Shown one piece after another: positions 12,080 through 22,107 of a stretch of DNA of 64,000 nucleotides. Made by a program: the position numbers and the translations under genes. The notes under the pieces are model-generated. The model ran no database searches, was not told the origin of the DNA, and saw only the letters and a list, made by a program, of their open reading frames with translations. The DNA comes from Myotis daubentonii (Eukaryota > Chordata > Mammalia > Chiroptera > Vespertilionidae), in the NCBI RefSeq assembly GCF_963259705.1, contig NC_081861.1:105144102-105208101 (forward strand), in the 5' to 3' direction. Within the stretch, counting starts at the first letter, position 1. Each line of letters starts with the position of its first letter.

Positions 12080-12500
12080 GACCAACATAAGTTTGTCATA
12101 GGCTATAGCAGCCGCATTAAAATTCTGTAACAGAATCAGAGATTAGTACAACATTATTAACACAATGGAACATTGGTACTGTGGCCACCCCAGGCAGCCA
12201 AATCCTGTGCCATCAAACCATGACAAATGGTAGGTCTATGCAAACATCCTTGAGGGAAGGAGACTAAAGTCCACTGTTGACCCTCCCATTTAAAAGCAAA
12301 CTATCCTTGACTCCCTGGAGCCCTGTCCATGGGAAGAGGGCACTAGCCAAATCCATCATGTAGGGCATTGCTCCAATGCCAGTGCAAGGCAATTTATGTG
12401 ATCCACTATAACTAGCACCGTGAATTGTAAAACGGGAGTTACTTTACTAAGTTCTCTGCAATCCACAGTCAGTCGCCAGGTGCCATCAGGCTTTGTCACT
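12080..12500 (-). pseudogene. Retroviral pol remnant: reverse transcriptase core
   Basis: Three linked reverse transcriptase landmarks appear in order on the minus strand, in different frames. KPDGTWRLTVDCREL (about 12495-12451) matches the conserved retroviral fingers motif. PQGCLHRPTICHGL (about 12262-12221) is the PQG block. HCVNNVVLISDS (about 12167-12132) occupies the place of the catalytic YxDD box, where both aspartates read as asparagine. At least two frameshifts and several stops separate them. The function was RNA-dependent DNA synthesis; this copy is inactive. I do not assign a retroviral genus. Confidence 0.75.
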
Positions 12501-13336
12501 GGCTATACCAGACAATTGTAGGGGCTGTGTGTGGTGGATGATCCTTATCTTCTCTGGCTGTAATACTATCTGTAGCAATCTCCCGAAGATGCACTCTGGT
12601 ATGGGAGACAGTTGTCTGCCACACACAGACAGCTCAACCCTACCCATCTACATGAGTACGTAACTTGACCCACACATCTATCTGGGCTACTATAGAGCAA
12701 ACTTCAGTCTGCACTAGCGGGTTTAACATACGGCCTCCAGACCCCGCTAACTAGGTATCTTGGCCTGTTCCTATGTCTATGAGATTAGTCCTGGAGGTGC
12801 TCTGGTCCAGGGGGAGTGATTTCCCCCTGCACTCTCCAGCATCATTGCTCTACTGGTAACTGTCTCCAGGGGGCCAGAAGCTTGTCACTGGATTGCTGAT
12901 GTATTTTCTCCCTTTTAAACCCTGCCTGACTTCTAAGTTAGCCAGCAAGCCAAACACTACTTCAGAGAGAATCAAATCTTCATGCGCATTGCACAATGGC
13001 AGCAGCTGGGGTGCCAGGCCTAGCTGCCATCTTTTGTCTGCTTCTGCTCTTCCGCAGCAGCTAGGGCTGCACTCCATCGCCTGGGTAGTGGCTGCTGCTG
13101 TGAAGCTTGACTCTGCCTTTGCCTTTACCGGGCTCCCTGAAGCTCAGTGTCTCCCAGGCTGCGCTGCTCCCCACCTCTCCTCTGGGATCAGGTCCATCAA
13201 GGATACCTATGTCTTCTCCACAGCCACTGGCAATACCTCATCCTGTTCCCAATTCCCTGGCAAGGTCCAAGGCATCAGGACCACTGCTACTGGATTCCAC
13301 AGCCTGGTCAGAGGAAACATGACCTGTGGCAGGGCA

Positions 13337-13461
13337 GACAAGGCACTTACTCCTGGATCCTGTTCATGATGCCAATTGTCTGAGTATTTACTCCTTTACC
13401 CTGCTCACTGCACCAATTGTTGGAGTAAGTTTCTCCTTGATCCTGCTTGACTACACCAACT
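13337..13461 (-). promoter_or_regulatory. Primer-binding-site region with three tandem PBS-like modules
   Basis: Reading minus from the U5 end, three related units of about 41-44 bp follow one another: 13418-13461 (inside the LTR, TTGGTGTAGTCAAGCAGGAT), 13377-13417 (TTGGTGCAGTGAGCAGGGT, at the expected PBS position just after CAACA) and about 13337-13376 (TTGGCATCATGAACAGGAT). Each continues with a GGAGTAAA/GGAGAAAC stretch. The first unit is also present in the other LTR. The primer tRNA could not be assigned with confidence. Confidence 0.6.
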
Positions 13462-14007
13462 GTGGGGTGCACAGGTCCTTCTCTGCCAGGGGATGTGCTC
13501 CCATGGATGCTGGGTAGTGTATGAAAAAGACATGAAAAGTAGTAGGCATATAAGAGAGTCTTTATTGCAGATCAAGTAGCCATTGCTAACAAGGAGCTAT
13601 CAGACAAAATAGTTCTTCAAAGTAACCTTACAAAGTAACTTATACACAGCAGCCTCAGCTGCAACCATAGTTGTCATAGCCAGACAAAGCAGCCCAGCCC
13701 TACATAAAGCAGCCTCTTATTATAGGAGCCATAGGAGCCATAGGAGCCATAGGAGCCATCCACCTGCTGGTCAGAAACACACTCACTCTTAAACCAGCTC
13801 AGACAAAAGAGGCTTCTTGCAAAATAGTGACATCAATATTTGGGTTATAGAAAAGTACAACTGCGCAGTGCATACAATAAGATTGCTGTGTCCTTGTTTT
13901 GCACCTGCATATGGCAACTTGGCCTTGAACATCGGCATGCTCTGGACAGGGCCCCTACACTCAAATTTACCTTGAACATGAGGCATACTCTGATTAGGGT
14001 TCCCACA
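13418..14007 (-). repeat. 5' LTR of the minus-strand retrovirus
   Basis: Direct-repeat partner of 10234-10805 in the same orientation. It has a local triplication of GGAGCCATA near 13727-13757 absent from the other LTR, accounting for part of the length difference. Confidence 0.9.
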
Positions 14008-14799
14008 ATGTTGTATCTCATCAAATGCTTTTTCTGTATCTACTGACAAGAATATAACTCCTCTGTCTACAAAGAAGTTCCTATAAACCTGTGAATTTTA
14101 TCCTTTCTTTTGATAATGTGGTGTATTAAATTGATTGATTGATGAAAGAATGCTATGTTGAACTATTCTTGTGCCCCTGAAATGAACACCACTTGATTGT
14201 GATGTATTATTATTTTTTTTATGTGATGTTGTATTTGATTTGCTAGTATTTTCTTTAGGAGTTTTGCAACTGTATTCAGCAGAGATATTGGTTTGCAGTT
14301 TTCTTTTTTGTATTATCTTTGCCAGGTTTTGGTGTCAGGGTTATATTGGCCTCATAGAATGTGTTAGAAAGTATTTCATACCCTTCAATTTTTTTGGAAG
14401 AGCTTGAGAAAGATTGGTTTTAAATCTTCTTTGAACATTTGGTAGAATTCACTGGTGAAGCCATCTGGTCCTGGACTTTTCTTTTTGGGGAAGTGTTTTT
14501 ATGATTGTTTCAATTTCTTCACTGCTGCTCATTCTATTTAGATTTTCAAATTGTTCATTATTTAGTCTAGGAAGGTTATAGATTTCTAGGAACTTATCAA
14601 TTTCTTCTACATTATTGAATTTGGTGGCATATAGTCTTTTATGATCTTCTAGTTAGTATAAGCCTTTGTATATCTGTGATGTCTGTGAGACTTTTCCTCT
14701 CTCATTTCTGATTTTGTTTATATGGGTCTTTCCCCCTTTTTCCTTAGTGCTTCTCTAATTATTTTGGTCTCTTCTTTTTTAGTATTCTCTTATTTCTTA

Positions 14800-14980
14800 C
14801 TAGAGGCCCGGTGCATGAAATTCGTGCACTGGGGGGTGGGGTTCCCTCAGCCCAGCCTGCCCCCTCTCACAGTCTGGGAGCCTTCAGTGGATGTCCTACT
14901 GATGGCTTAGGCCTGCTCCCCATGGGGAGCAGGCTTAAACCACAGTCTGGCAGCAGAGGCTCAGAGCAGCCCCCCCCCCC

Positions 14981-15022
<42 letters not shown>

Positions 15023-15372
15023 ACTGGAGGCCTCCCCCCAGCCACACTGCAGGGGCTTGGAGCAGGCGCCGTGTGTGTGTATGTGTGTGTGTCCACTCGG
15101 GCCTACCCCCAGCCACACCACGGAGGCTTGGAGCAGGCGTCCCTCTGTGTTGATCTCTCAGGCTCCTAGCCATGCCTGCATGTTGTTCTCTCCCTTGAGC
15201 AGCAGCCAGGGTGGGTGGGAAGCTTGGCTTCCTCTATCGCCGGGGGCAACCCAAGGCTCTAGCTCTGTGGCCACCGCCATCTTTGTTGGGTTAATTTTCA
15301 TACTCGTCCTGATTGGCTGGTAGGTGTAGCGGAGTGACACCAACTTGCATGTTTCTCTTTTATTAGTGTAGA
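14800..15372 (-). mobile_element. Helitron, minus strand, with expanded GT repeat
   Basis: CTAGAGGCCCGGTGCATGAAA at 14800 gives the 3' end with its GTGCA stem. The 5' end is TCTACACTAATAAAAG on minus at 15372, with A/T flanks. The palindrome around CTGCTCCCCATGGGGAGCAG at about 14917 is the usual central palindrome of these Helitrons. A (GT)n of about 18 units lies at 14983-15019, with a second shorter one near 15072-15091. Non-autonomous. Confidence 0.9.
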
Positions 15373-15549
15373 TTTTTTTTGTTGTTGTTGTTTTGTTTTT
15401 GTTTCTGTTATTTTTGGTTTGGTCTTCTTTGCCTTGTTCTGCCACCACCTGTATAATGGTTAGCACAATGTAGTTGAGGTTGAGCCTCTGAATCAACCAG
15501 CCAGAGGGTGGAACTCACCCATAAATGTCACAAAAGCAATCAAGAATCA

Positions 15550-15762
15550 GTCCAGCTGTCATGGCTCAGTGGTTGAGCACTGACCTATGAACCAGGAGGT
15601 CATGGTTCAATTCCCGGTCAGGGGAAATACCCAGGTTATGGGCTCAATCCTCAGTGTGGGGCATGCAAGATGCAGTCAATCAATGATTCTCTCTCATCAC
15701 TGATGTTTACATCTCTCGCCCCCTTTCCCTCTATGAAATCAATAAAGTATATATTTTTTAAA
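15550..15762 (+). mobile_element. Ves-type SINE
   Basis: tRNA-like head with A box (TGGCTCAGTGGTTGAGC) and B box (GGTTCAATTCCCGGTC), the ATTCTCTCTCATCACTGATG body and an AATAAAGTATATATTTT tail. Flanked by AAGAATCA direct repeats (15542-15549 and 15763-15770); L1-A is continuous across it. Confidence 0.9.
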
Positions 15763-15836
15763 AAGAATCAATTACAACAGGAGGGCCCACAAACATATTC
15801 CTGGAGCACCCAGATCAGAAGGTTAAGAAGGCTATG

Positions 15837-16104
15837 CTGCCCTGGCCTATTTTGCTCAGTGGTTGGAGCATCGGCCTGTGGACAAAGCCTTGCAGGTTTA
15901 ATTATTAGTCAAGGGCACATACTTTGGTTGCAGCTTCCAAAGCCTCAGTAGTGATGTGTCCAGGAAGCAACCAGCCCATGTGTCTCTCTTACTTCTTACG
16001 CTGATGTTTCCCCCATCCTCTCTCTCTCCTTCTTTCCTCCCTTGCACTCTCTCTGGAAATCAATGGAAAGGATATCCTTTGATGAGTATTAAAGAAAGTA
16101 AAAG
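15837..16104 (+). mobile_element. Ves-type SINE, diverged
   Basis: Head reads CCCTGGCCTATTTTGCTCAG and the B-box region is decayed. Flanking repeats AAGAAGGCTATG (15825-15836) and AAGAAGACTATG (16105-16116) form a 12-bp target duplication with one mismatch. Confidence 0.85.
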
Positions 16105-16502
16105 AAGAAGACTATGCCATTGGGCACTGGGTCCCACAAGATAACCACTGCAGAAGTTCTGGGAGTCATAGAAGTCCTATCTAATACACAGAAACAAACA
16201 CAAAGAAATGGCAAATATGGGAAACCAAAGAAACGGGCACCAAATGAAAGAACAGAAAGAATATCAAGAAAAAGAGCTAAATAAAGTGGAGCGAAACAAT
16301 TTATTAGAAAAAGAGTATAAAGTAATGGTTTTCAAAATGCTCCAGAGCATGAAAAAGAATATGGATACCATGATAAACAACCATTTGGAAACAAAGAATG
16401 ACATATCTGAAATAAAGAATGCACTGTAAGGAATAAACAGTAGGTTAGATAAAGCAGAGGATTGAATCAGTGGATTAAAAAACAAAGTAGGAAGATGATA
16501 TG

Positions 16503-18220
16503 TAAACACCGGTACTCCCTCCCTCCCACAACCTCATCAAAATTACAACTAAAATACAGAAGAACCATTAATCAGAATCACCTAAAGACTGACTAAATGA
16601 AAGTCCTACAACTAGAGAATTAACAAAAACATCACATTGAGATTGGTAGGAGGGGCAGAGGGGTGGAACTGGTTATCCAGCACCCATGTCGGGTGTTTTT
16701 TTTAATCCAGAGGAAGATCATCCCTGCGGAAGCCACCATAAGGAGCAAGAGGTCCAAGCCACACACCAAACCCCCCACTCAGGGTTCCAGAGCTGGTAAA
16801 AGTAATCTCCATAACTTTGGCCTATAAAAGCTGGCAGAAATTGGTGTTGAGGGACATGGAAGCTGCCAGAGACCCAGGTGTCCCTTTAAAGGGCTTGCAC
16901 ATGAACTTACTCAGACTTGCTTTCTCTGAGCTCCAGGAGGGTTGGGGGACCCAGACACATATGTGGGAAACTGGATTGTCTGGCATCAAGGCAGGAACTC
17001 AAGGGAGACTTTCTATCAGACGGAGGTCCTTGCAGGGGTCAGTATTTCTATGCTTAGACCTCCCCTATCCCAGGGCTGACAGGTTTCCATATCTGAGTCC
17101 CCATCAACCTGGAGCACACTGTTTGTTCCACCCTAGTGATTCCCTGAGATCCCGCCCCAACCAATTTTCAGCCCCACATAAGCTGTCTGCAGCAGCTTTT
17201 CCATATGAGAGGCCTATCTTGGATCAGGCTTTAGACTTTGCTAAAATCTCTCAAACAAGGTGCAGCAGGTGTCAGGATGCCCCAAAACAATCAATAAAAG
17301 GCCCAAGAACTGGAACTAGCACCAACCTGCTTTGCTTCATAGCTGGGCCTCACCAGGACACTTCCAAACCTGATACAAATAGGATTAATCTGCACATCTC
17401 TCTGTAGGTCCTGCTGGTTGGCCCCAGGCAGTGGCTGACTTTGCACCTCTCTGAAGACCAAGAGCCAGTGTACCCAGGGGTCAGTATCAGAACATTCCAG
17501 ATTATAACTCTACACATCCACAAGTGACTCACTTAAGGGTCAGACTCAGTGATTACCATAGCCCTAATGAAGCAAGTCCTGCTCCATAGGAGTGTGTCTC
17601 CTGCACAGCAGCTCTCACACTGTAGTCGTAGTTGGTCCTCACAGCCAATTGGCCTGGAGGTCAAGTCCTCCCAGTGAGGCCAACAGAAATCAGGTCTCAA
17701 CTACAAAAAGACTGTGCACACAGCCCATAAAGGGGCACACCTAGAGTACCCAGCTCATGTGGACAGGGGTGGTTGAGCTACCAGGCCCTATAAGACACCT
17801 ACTAAACAAGGTCACTTTACAAACTGCAGGAGACATAGCAGCTCTGCAAAATACATTGAAACAAACACAGAGAAGCAGCCAAAATACAGAAACAAAGAAA
17901 CATGTCACAAATGAAACATATGGAAGCAAGCAAACTATGGGATACTGAGTTCAAAACCACAGTTATAAGATTATTCAAGTATCTTCATGAGACTTTCAAG
18001 GAACTTAGTGAAACTTTCAAGGATCTCTTAGTATGCCAAAGACATGGAAAAGGACCAGTCAGAAATTAAGCATACACTACCCAAAATAAAGAATAATTTA
18101 CAGATATTCACCAGTAGAATATAGGATTCAGAGAATCAAGTCAATGATTTGAAATATAAGGAGGTGAAAAACATCCAATCAGAAGTGCAAAAAGAAAAAA
18201 AGTATAAAAAAATATGAAGA
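16503..18220 (+). mobile_element. Old HAL1 (half-L1), 5' segment
   Basis: The leader (CCCACAACCTCATCAAAATT, then GAAAGTCCTACAACTAG) aligns with the 5' UTR of the young HAL1 at 36624. The block before ORF1 (TTGGCCTGGAGGTCAA at about 17650) is also shared. ORF1 begins near 17850 and is cut at 18220 by insertion of L1-B. The element continues at 26046. Reading frames are decayed by many substitutions relative to the young copies. Confidence 0.7.
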
Positions 18221-19883
18221 GGAGGAAAAAAGAGGGCAGCTGGCAGGATGGAGGTGAGGGATAGGAAGTGAGTGAGTGAGGGGATGAAAGAAGAGTGTGT
18301 GGATGTGTGTGGTGTGTGTGTGAGTGAGTGAGGGACAGTTAAATCCAGCAGGAGCAGCAGAGGCTGGCAGACCAGACTCTCTGGGAAAGGGAGAGACTAC
18401 CACCGCTGCGGGCACTCCCCAGACTGCAGCACTCAGGCACCGAGCCCACACCATCTTGAAGGGGACAGCGGCCTCTTCTAGGAACTCAACAGCACCACCA
18501 CCCAGACAGGCCTTGGACACTGCCCGCAATCTGGCAGCCACTCCAGCCAATATCCTGCTGCCCCTCCCGCAGACTTGCAGACCCTGGGACCTCCACCTCC
18601 AAAGGAGAACCACGCCCGCAGTGCAACTCCCCTCCCCAGCGTACTCACGTGCCTCCAGCATGCAGGTCTCCAAGGCACACCACTCCATAGACTTCTCTTG
18701 GGAGTCACTGGTAGCCCCAACTGGGTGTGATTTTGCACAGACACAGACACACTGCCCCCCAATAGAAATTCTGAATTCCCTCTGCCTGAATAACTGCCCA
18801 CGCACACCCAGCTGCGCAACTTAAGCGCCAGGGCCCCTCAGAGTACTCAGAGCTCAGCCCCTGCAAACAGCGCACTGCCACAGTTGCTCATTCCTCCTGA
18901 GCCCATCTATCCACAGGGCACTTTGGGAAGCCACAGTGAGCTTCCGCTGGGTCCGATCTTGAACTAATAGGGTCGCACTCCCCTGGGCAGTAGAAATTCT
19001 GAATTCACCCATCTTGGATAACTGCCCAAAGATGCCTCGATTAAGGATGCCAGGGCCCTTCAGAGTGTTTCAGTGCACCTGCACTAGCAAACTCACTGCG
19101 GGTGCTCCTGTGTGCCACCACTGGGAATGCACGCCTATCCACCACAGGTGCATCAGCAAAACTTGAGTTTCCCCACCCCACAGCTGCAGAATTCTGGACA
19201 CTACAGTTGCATGCTTTTCCAGCCTGCAGGTCTCCCAAAACCACCGCTCCACAGGCAGCCCTGGGGCCCCACTGTGAGCCCCACTGGACACACACTTAAA
19301 AAAACAAGGGTGTACTGCTAAGCTGTAGAAACGCTGAATTCCCTCTTCTGGGATACCTGCCCACAGACACTGCAATCCAGTGACTTCAGTGGCAGGGCCC
19401 TTCAGAGTGTGTCAGTACACTCTGCTGGCAAACACACCACAGGTGCCCTGTGAACTGCCGCTGGGATTGCATGAATCCAACCATGGAGGCAGCAGCAAAA
19501 ACTGAGTCTGCCCACCCCACAACTACAGAACTCTGGACACCATAGTCACGCCTTTCGAGAATGCAGGCCTCCTGAGCCCCACCACCCGAACAGATGAGTT
19601 CCTGTGTGCCACTGTGAGTCCCCACTGGGCACCTGTGAGTTCAACCAAGGGTACAAGACAGCAAAAATTTGGACACCCCCTCCATGGCTGCTGACTTCTA
19701 ATCACCTCAGTTGCGCTTTTCCAGCTCGCAGGCCTATAGCAAGAGAACCCAAATAGCTCAAGTAGGGAGCTACACTAGACTAGCAAGCCCAGGAGACCTG
19801 AGAGGTCACACCTGCAGCACCATACCCAAAAGAAACTGGGTAGCAAAGCAATTGGAGCTAAAATTAAAAAATTACAGCAAAAC
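18221..19883 (+). promoter_or_regulatory. L1-B 5' UTR with diverged tandem units
   Basis: About 1.66 kb, GC-rich. The motif TAGAAATTCTGAATTC recurs near 18768 and 18988 and, as TAGAAACGCTGAATTC, near 19325. Each is followed by a TAACTGCCCA-like stretch and CAGGGCCC(T/C)TCAGAGT. GCAGGTCTCC/GCAGGCCTCC recurs near 18661, 19225 and 19561. This looks like a diverged tandem (monomer-like) promoter, a layout known in mouse L1s. In L1 the 5' UTR carries the internal pol II promoter. Confidence 0.55.
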
Positions 19884-20804
19884 ATGGGAAGACAAAAAAG
19901 CAATCCACAAAGGAAAGAAAAAGAGAAATCACCAGAAAAGGAGTTAAATGAAATTGAGGCTACTAACTTATCAGAGAAAGAATTCAGAGTAATGGTTATA
20001 AGGCTGCTCAAACGGTTGGATGAGAAATAAGCACAACTCAATGAGAATTATAAGGAGCTGAATGAGAATGTTACCAACATGAAAAGGAACCAAGAGGAAA
20101 TGAAGAATGACATAGCTGCAATAAAGAACACAATGGAAAGTTTAAACAGCAGACTATAAGAGGCTGAGGACCGCATCAGTGAATTAGAAGACAAGGTAAA
20201 AAAACAACAACAACAACAACACACACAAACACAGGAGCAACTGGAAAAAAAACACTTAAAAAGTAAGAGTAGAGCCTAAGGGAGCTTTGGGACAATGCAA
20301 AATGAAATAACATTCACTTAATAGGGGTACCAGAAGGAGAGGAGGAAAAGCAAGGAATAGAAAACTTGTTTGAAGAAATAATGACAGAAAAATTCCCTGA
20401 TACTGGCAAGAAAAAAAACTACACAAGTCCAAGAAGCACATAGAGTGCCAAACAAGATGAACCACAAAAGACCAACACCAACACACATCATAATTAAATT
20501 GGCAAACACCAACGACAAAGTAAGAATCTTAAAGGCTGCCAGAAAGAGACAGAAAGTTACCTACAAGGGATCTTCTATTAGAATATCAGCTGACTTCTCA
20601 ACAGAAACACACCAGGCAAGAAGGGAATGGAATGAAATATACAAAGTGATGTAAAGAAAGGGAATGAATCCAAGAATATTATACCCAGCAAGGCTATCAT
20701 TCAATATTGAAGGTGGAATAAGGAGCTTCACAGACAAGAAAGGGATAAGAGAGTTTATTACCACCAAGCCAGCAATGCAAGAAATGCTAAAGGGACTGCT
20801 GTAA
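19884..20804 (+). pseudogene. L1-B ORF1 (RNA-binding protein ORF1p), disrupted
   Basis: Starts MGRQKSNPQRKEKEKSPEKE and ends MQEMLKGLL before TAA at 20802. In life ORF1p is the trimeric RNA chaperone that coats L1 RNA. The RRM and C-terminal domain are recognisable (HIIIKLANTNDKVRILKAAR at about 20486-20545, then DFSTETHQARREW). In-frame stops near 20028 and 20157, an AAC-repeat expansion at 20206-20220 and frameshifts break it. A gap of 48 bases separates it from ORF2, the usual bicistronic layout. Confidence 0.85.
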
Positions 20805-22107
20805 AAAGAAGAAACAGAAAGACAAGAAGAAACAGAAACTTTAAGAGTAAAAATGACCACAAACAAGTACTTTTCAATAATAACATTAAATGTAAATGGA
20901 TTAAATGCTCCAATCAAAAGACACAGGGTAGCTGAATGGATAAGAAAACATGACCCATATATTTGCTGTCTGCAAGAGACCCACCTCAGAAGAAAGGATT
21001 CACACAGACTGAGAATAAAGGAATGGAAAAATTTTTCAGGCAAATGGAAATGAGAAAAAAGCTGGGGTTGCGATACTTATATCTGACAAAATAGACCTCA
21101 AAGTAAAGGCCATACCAAGAGATAAGGAAGGCCACTACATAATACTAAAGGGAGCATTTGAACAAGAAGATATAACTCTGGTAAACATATATGCACCCAA
21201 TACAGGAACACCAAAATACATAAAACAACTTCTAGAAGATATCAAGGGAGAGATCAATAGCATTACAGTCATAGTGGGAGACTTTAATACCCCCCTGAAA
21301 CCGCTGGATAAATCCTCTAAACAAAAAATCAGCAAAGAAACAGCAATCCTAAATGACTCACTAGATCAGATGGACTTAATTGACATCTTCAGAATATTTC
21401 ACCCCAAACTACAGAATATATATTCTTCTTCTCCAGTGCACATGGGACATTTTCAAAGATAGACCATATAGTAGGACACAGGCAAAGTCTCTTCAAATTC
21501 AAGAGAATAGAAATCATAACAAGCATCTTCTCAGATCACAATGGCATAAGACTAGAAATCAACTACAATAAAAACATTGAAAAAAAATTAACACTTGGAG
21601 GCTAAAGAGCATGCTACTAAACAATGACTGTGTTACCAGAGAGATCAAAGAACAAATAAAAAGCATCCTGGAAACAAATGACAATGAAAACACAACAATC
21701 CAAAATCTATGGGACACAATGAAAGCAGTCCTGAGAGGGAAGTTCATAGCTCTACAGGCCTACCTCAAAAAACAAGAAAAACTGGTAATAAATGATCTAA
21801 CCCTACAACTCAAAGAGTTAGAAAGAGAGCAACAAGAAAAGCCCACAGTATCCAGAAGGAAGGAAAAAAAGATCAGAGCAGAATTAAATGATATAGAGAC
21901 CAAAACAAAAAAGAAAAAACAATACAAAAGACCAATGAAACCAAGAGCTGGTTCTTTGAAAGGATTAACAAGATTGATGAACTTCTCACCAGGCTCACCA
22001 ATAAACAAAGAGAGAGGACCCAAATAAATAAAATCAGAAGTTAAAGAGGTGAAGTAACAAGTGATCCTACTGATATACAAAGGATTATTTAAAAATACTA
22101 CAAACGA

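Larger units (their letters stand above)
10234..14007 (-). mobile_element. Endogenous retrovirus, two LTRs, minus strand, internally deleted
   Basis: Two direct repeats of 572 bp (10234-10805) and 590 bp (13418-14007), each TG...CA, flank about 2.6 kb. A 5-bp target duplication ATGTT is at 10229-10233 and 14008-14012, and the surrounding L1 is continuous across it. Orientation is minus: TATATAAG and AATAAA lie in minus order inside the LTR, and a polypurine tract (AAGGGGTGGAA on minus, near 10806-10816) abuts the 3' LTR. The interior is far shorter than a full retrovirus and is riddled with stops. The LTRs differ by roughly a tenth of positions by eye, so the insertion is not recent. Confidence 0.92.
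6246..14799 (-). mobile_element. Old L1, minus strand, interrupted by five insertions
   Basis: Host L1 segments are 6246-6375, 7045-7121, 7795-9403, 9838-10233 and 14013-14799, running from the 3' UTR into ORF2 on the minus strand. Removing the insertions (Helitrons 6376-7044 and 7122-7794, SINE 9404-9837, retrovirus 10234-14007) rejoins L1 sequence across each break. Reading frames are disabled. The 3' terminus is at 6246. The 5' side ends at the Helitron at 14800 or is truncated near there. Confidence 0.8.
15440..16502 (+). mobile_element. L1-A, 5' segment (leader and start of ORF1)
   Basis: L1 leader sequence (ACAACAGGAGGGCCCACA, then GGGAGTCATAGAAGTCCTA) leads into the ORF1 start region near 16208, which reads MANMGNQRNGHQMKEQKEYQ and has a premature stop. 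Two SINEs split the leader. The element resumes at about 26969 after the HAL1 insertion. It is the outermost layer of a four-deep nest. Confidence 0.75.

Noticed and set aside
12893..13369. 158-codon plus-strand frame
   Set aside because: It runs antisense to the minus-strand endogenous retrovirus and shows no domain.
13346..13461. Assigning a specific primer tRNA to the retroviral PBS
   Set aside because: The candidate 18-mers match no tRNA 3' end closely enough by eye.
14811..15323. 170-codon frame with Cys-Val repeats
   Set aside because: The CVCVCV run is translation of a (GT)n microsatellite inside a Helitron.
18179..18805. 208-codon minus-strand frame
   Set aside because: Antisense to the L1-B 5' UTR with a low-complexity Phe/Ser/His-rich end from simple repeats.
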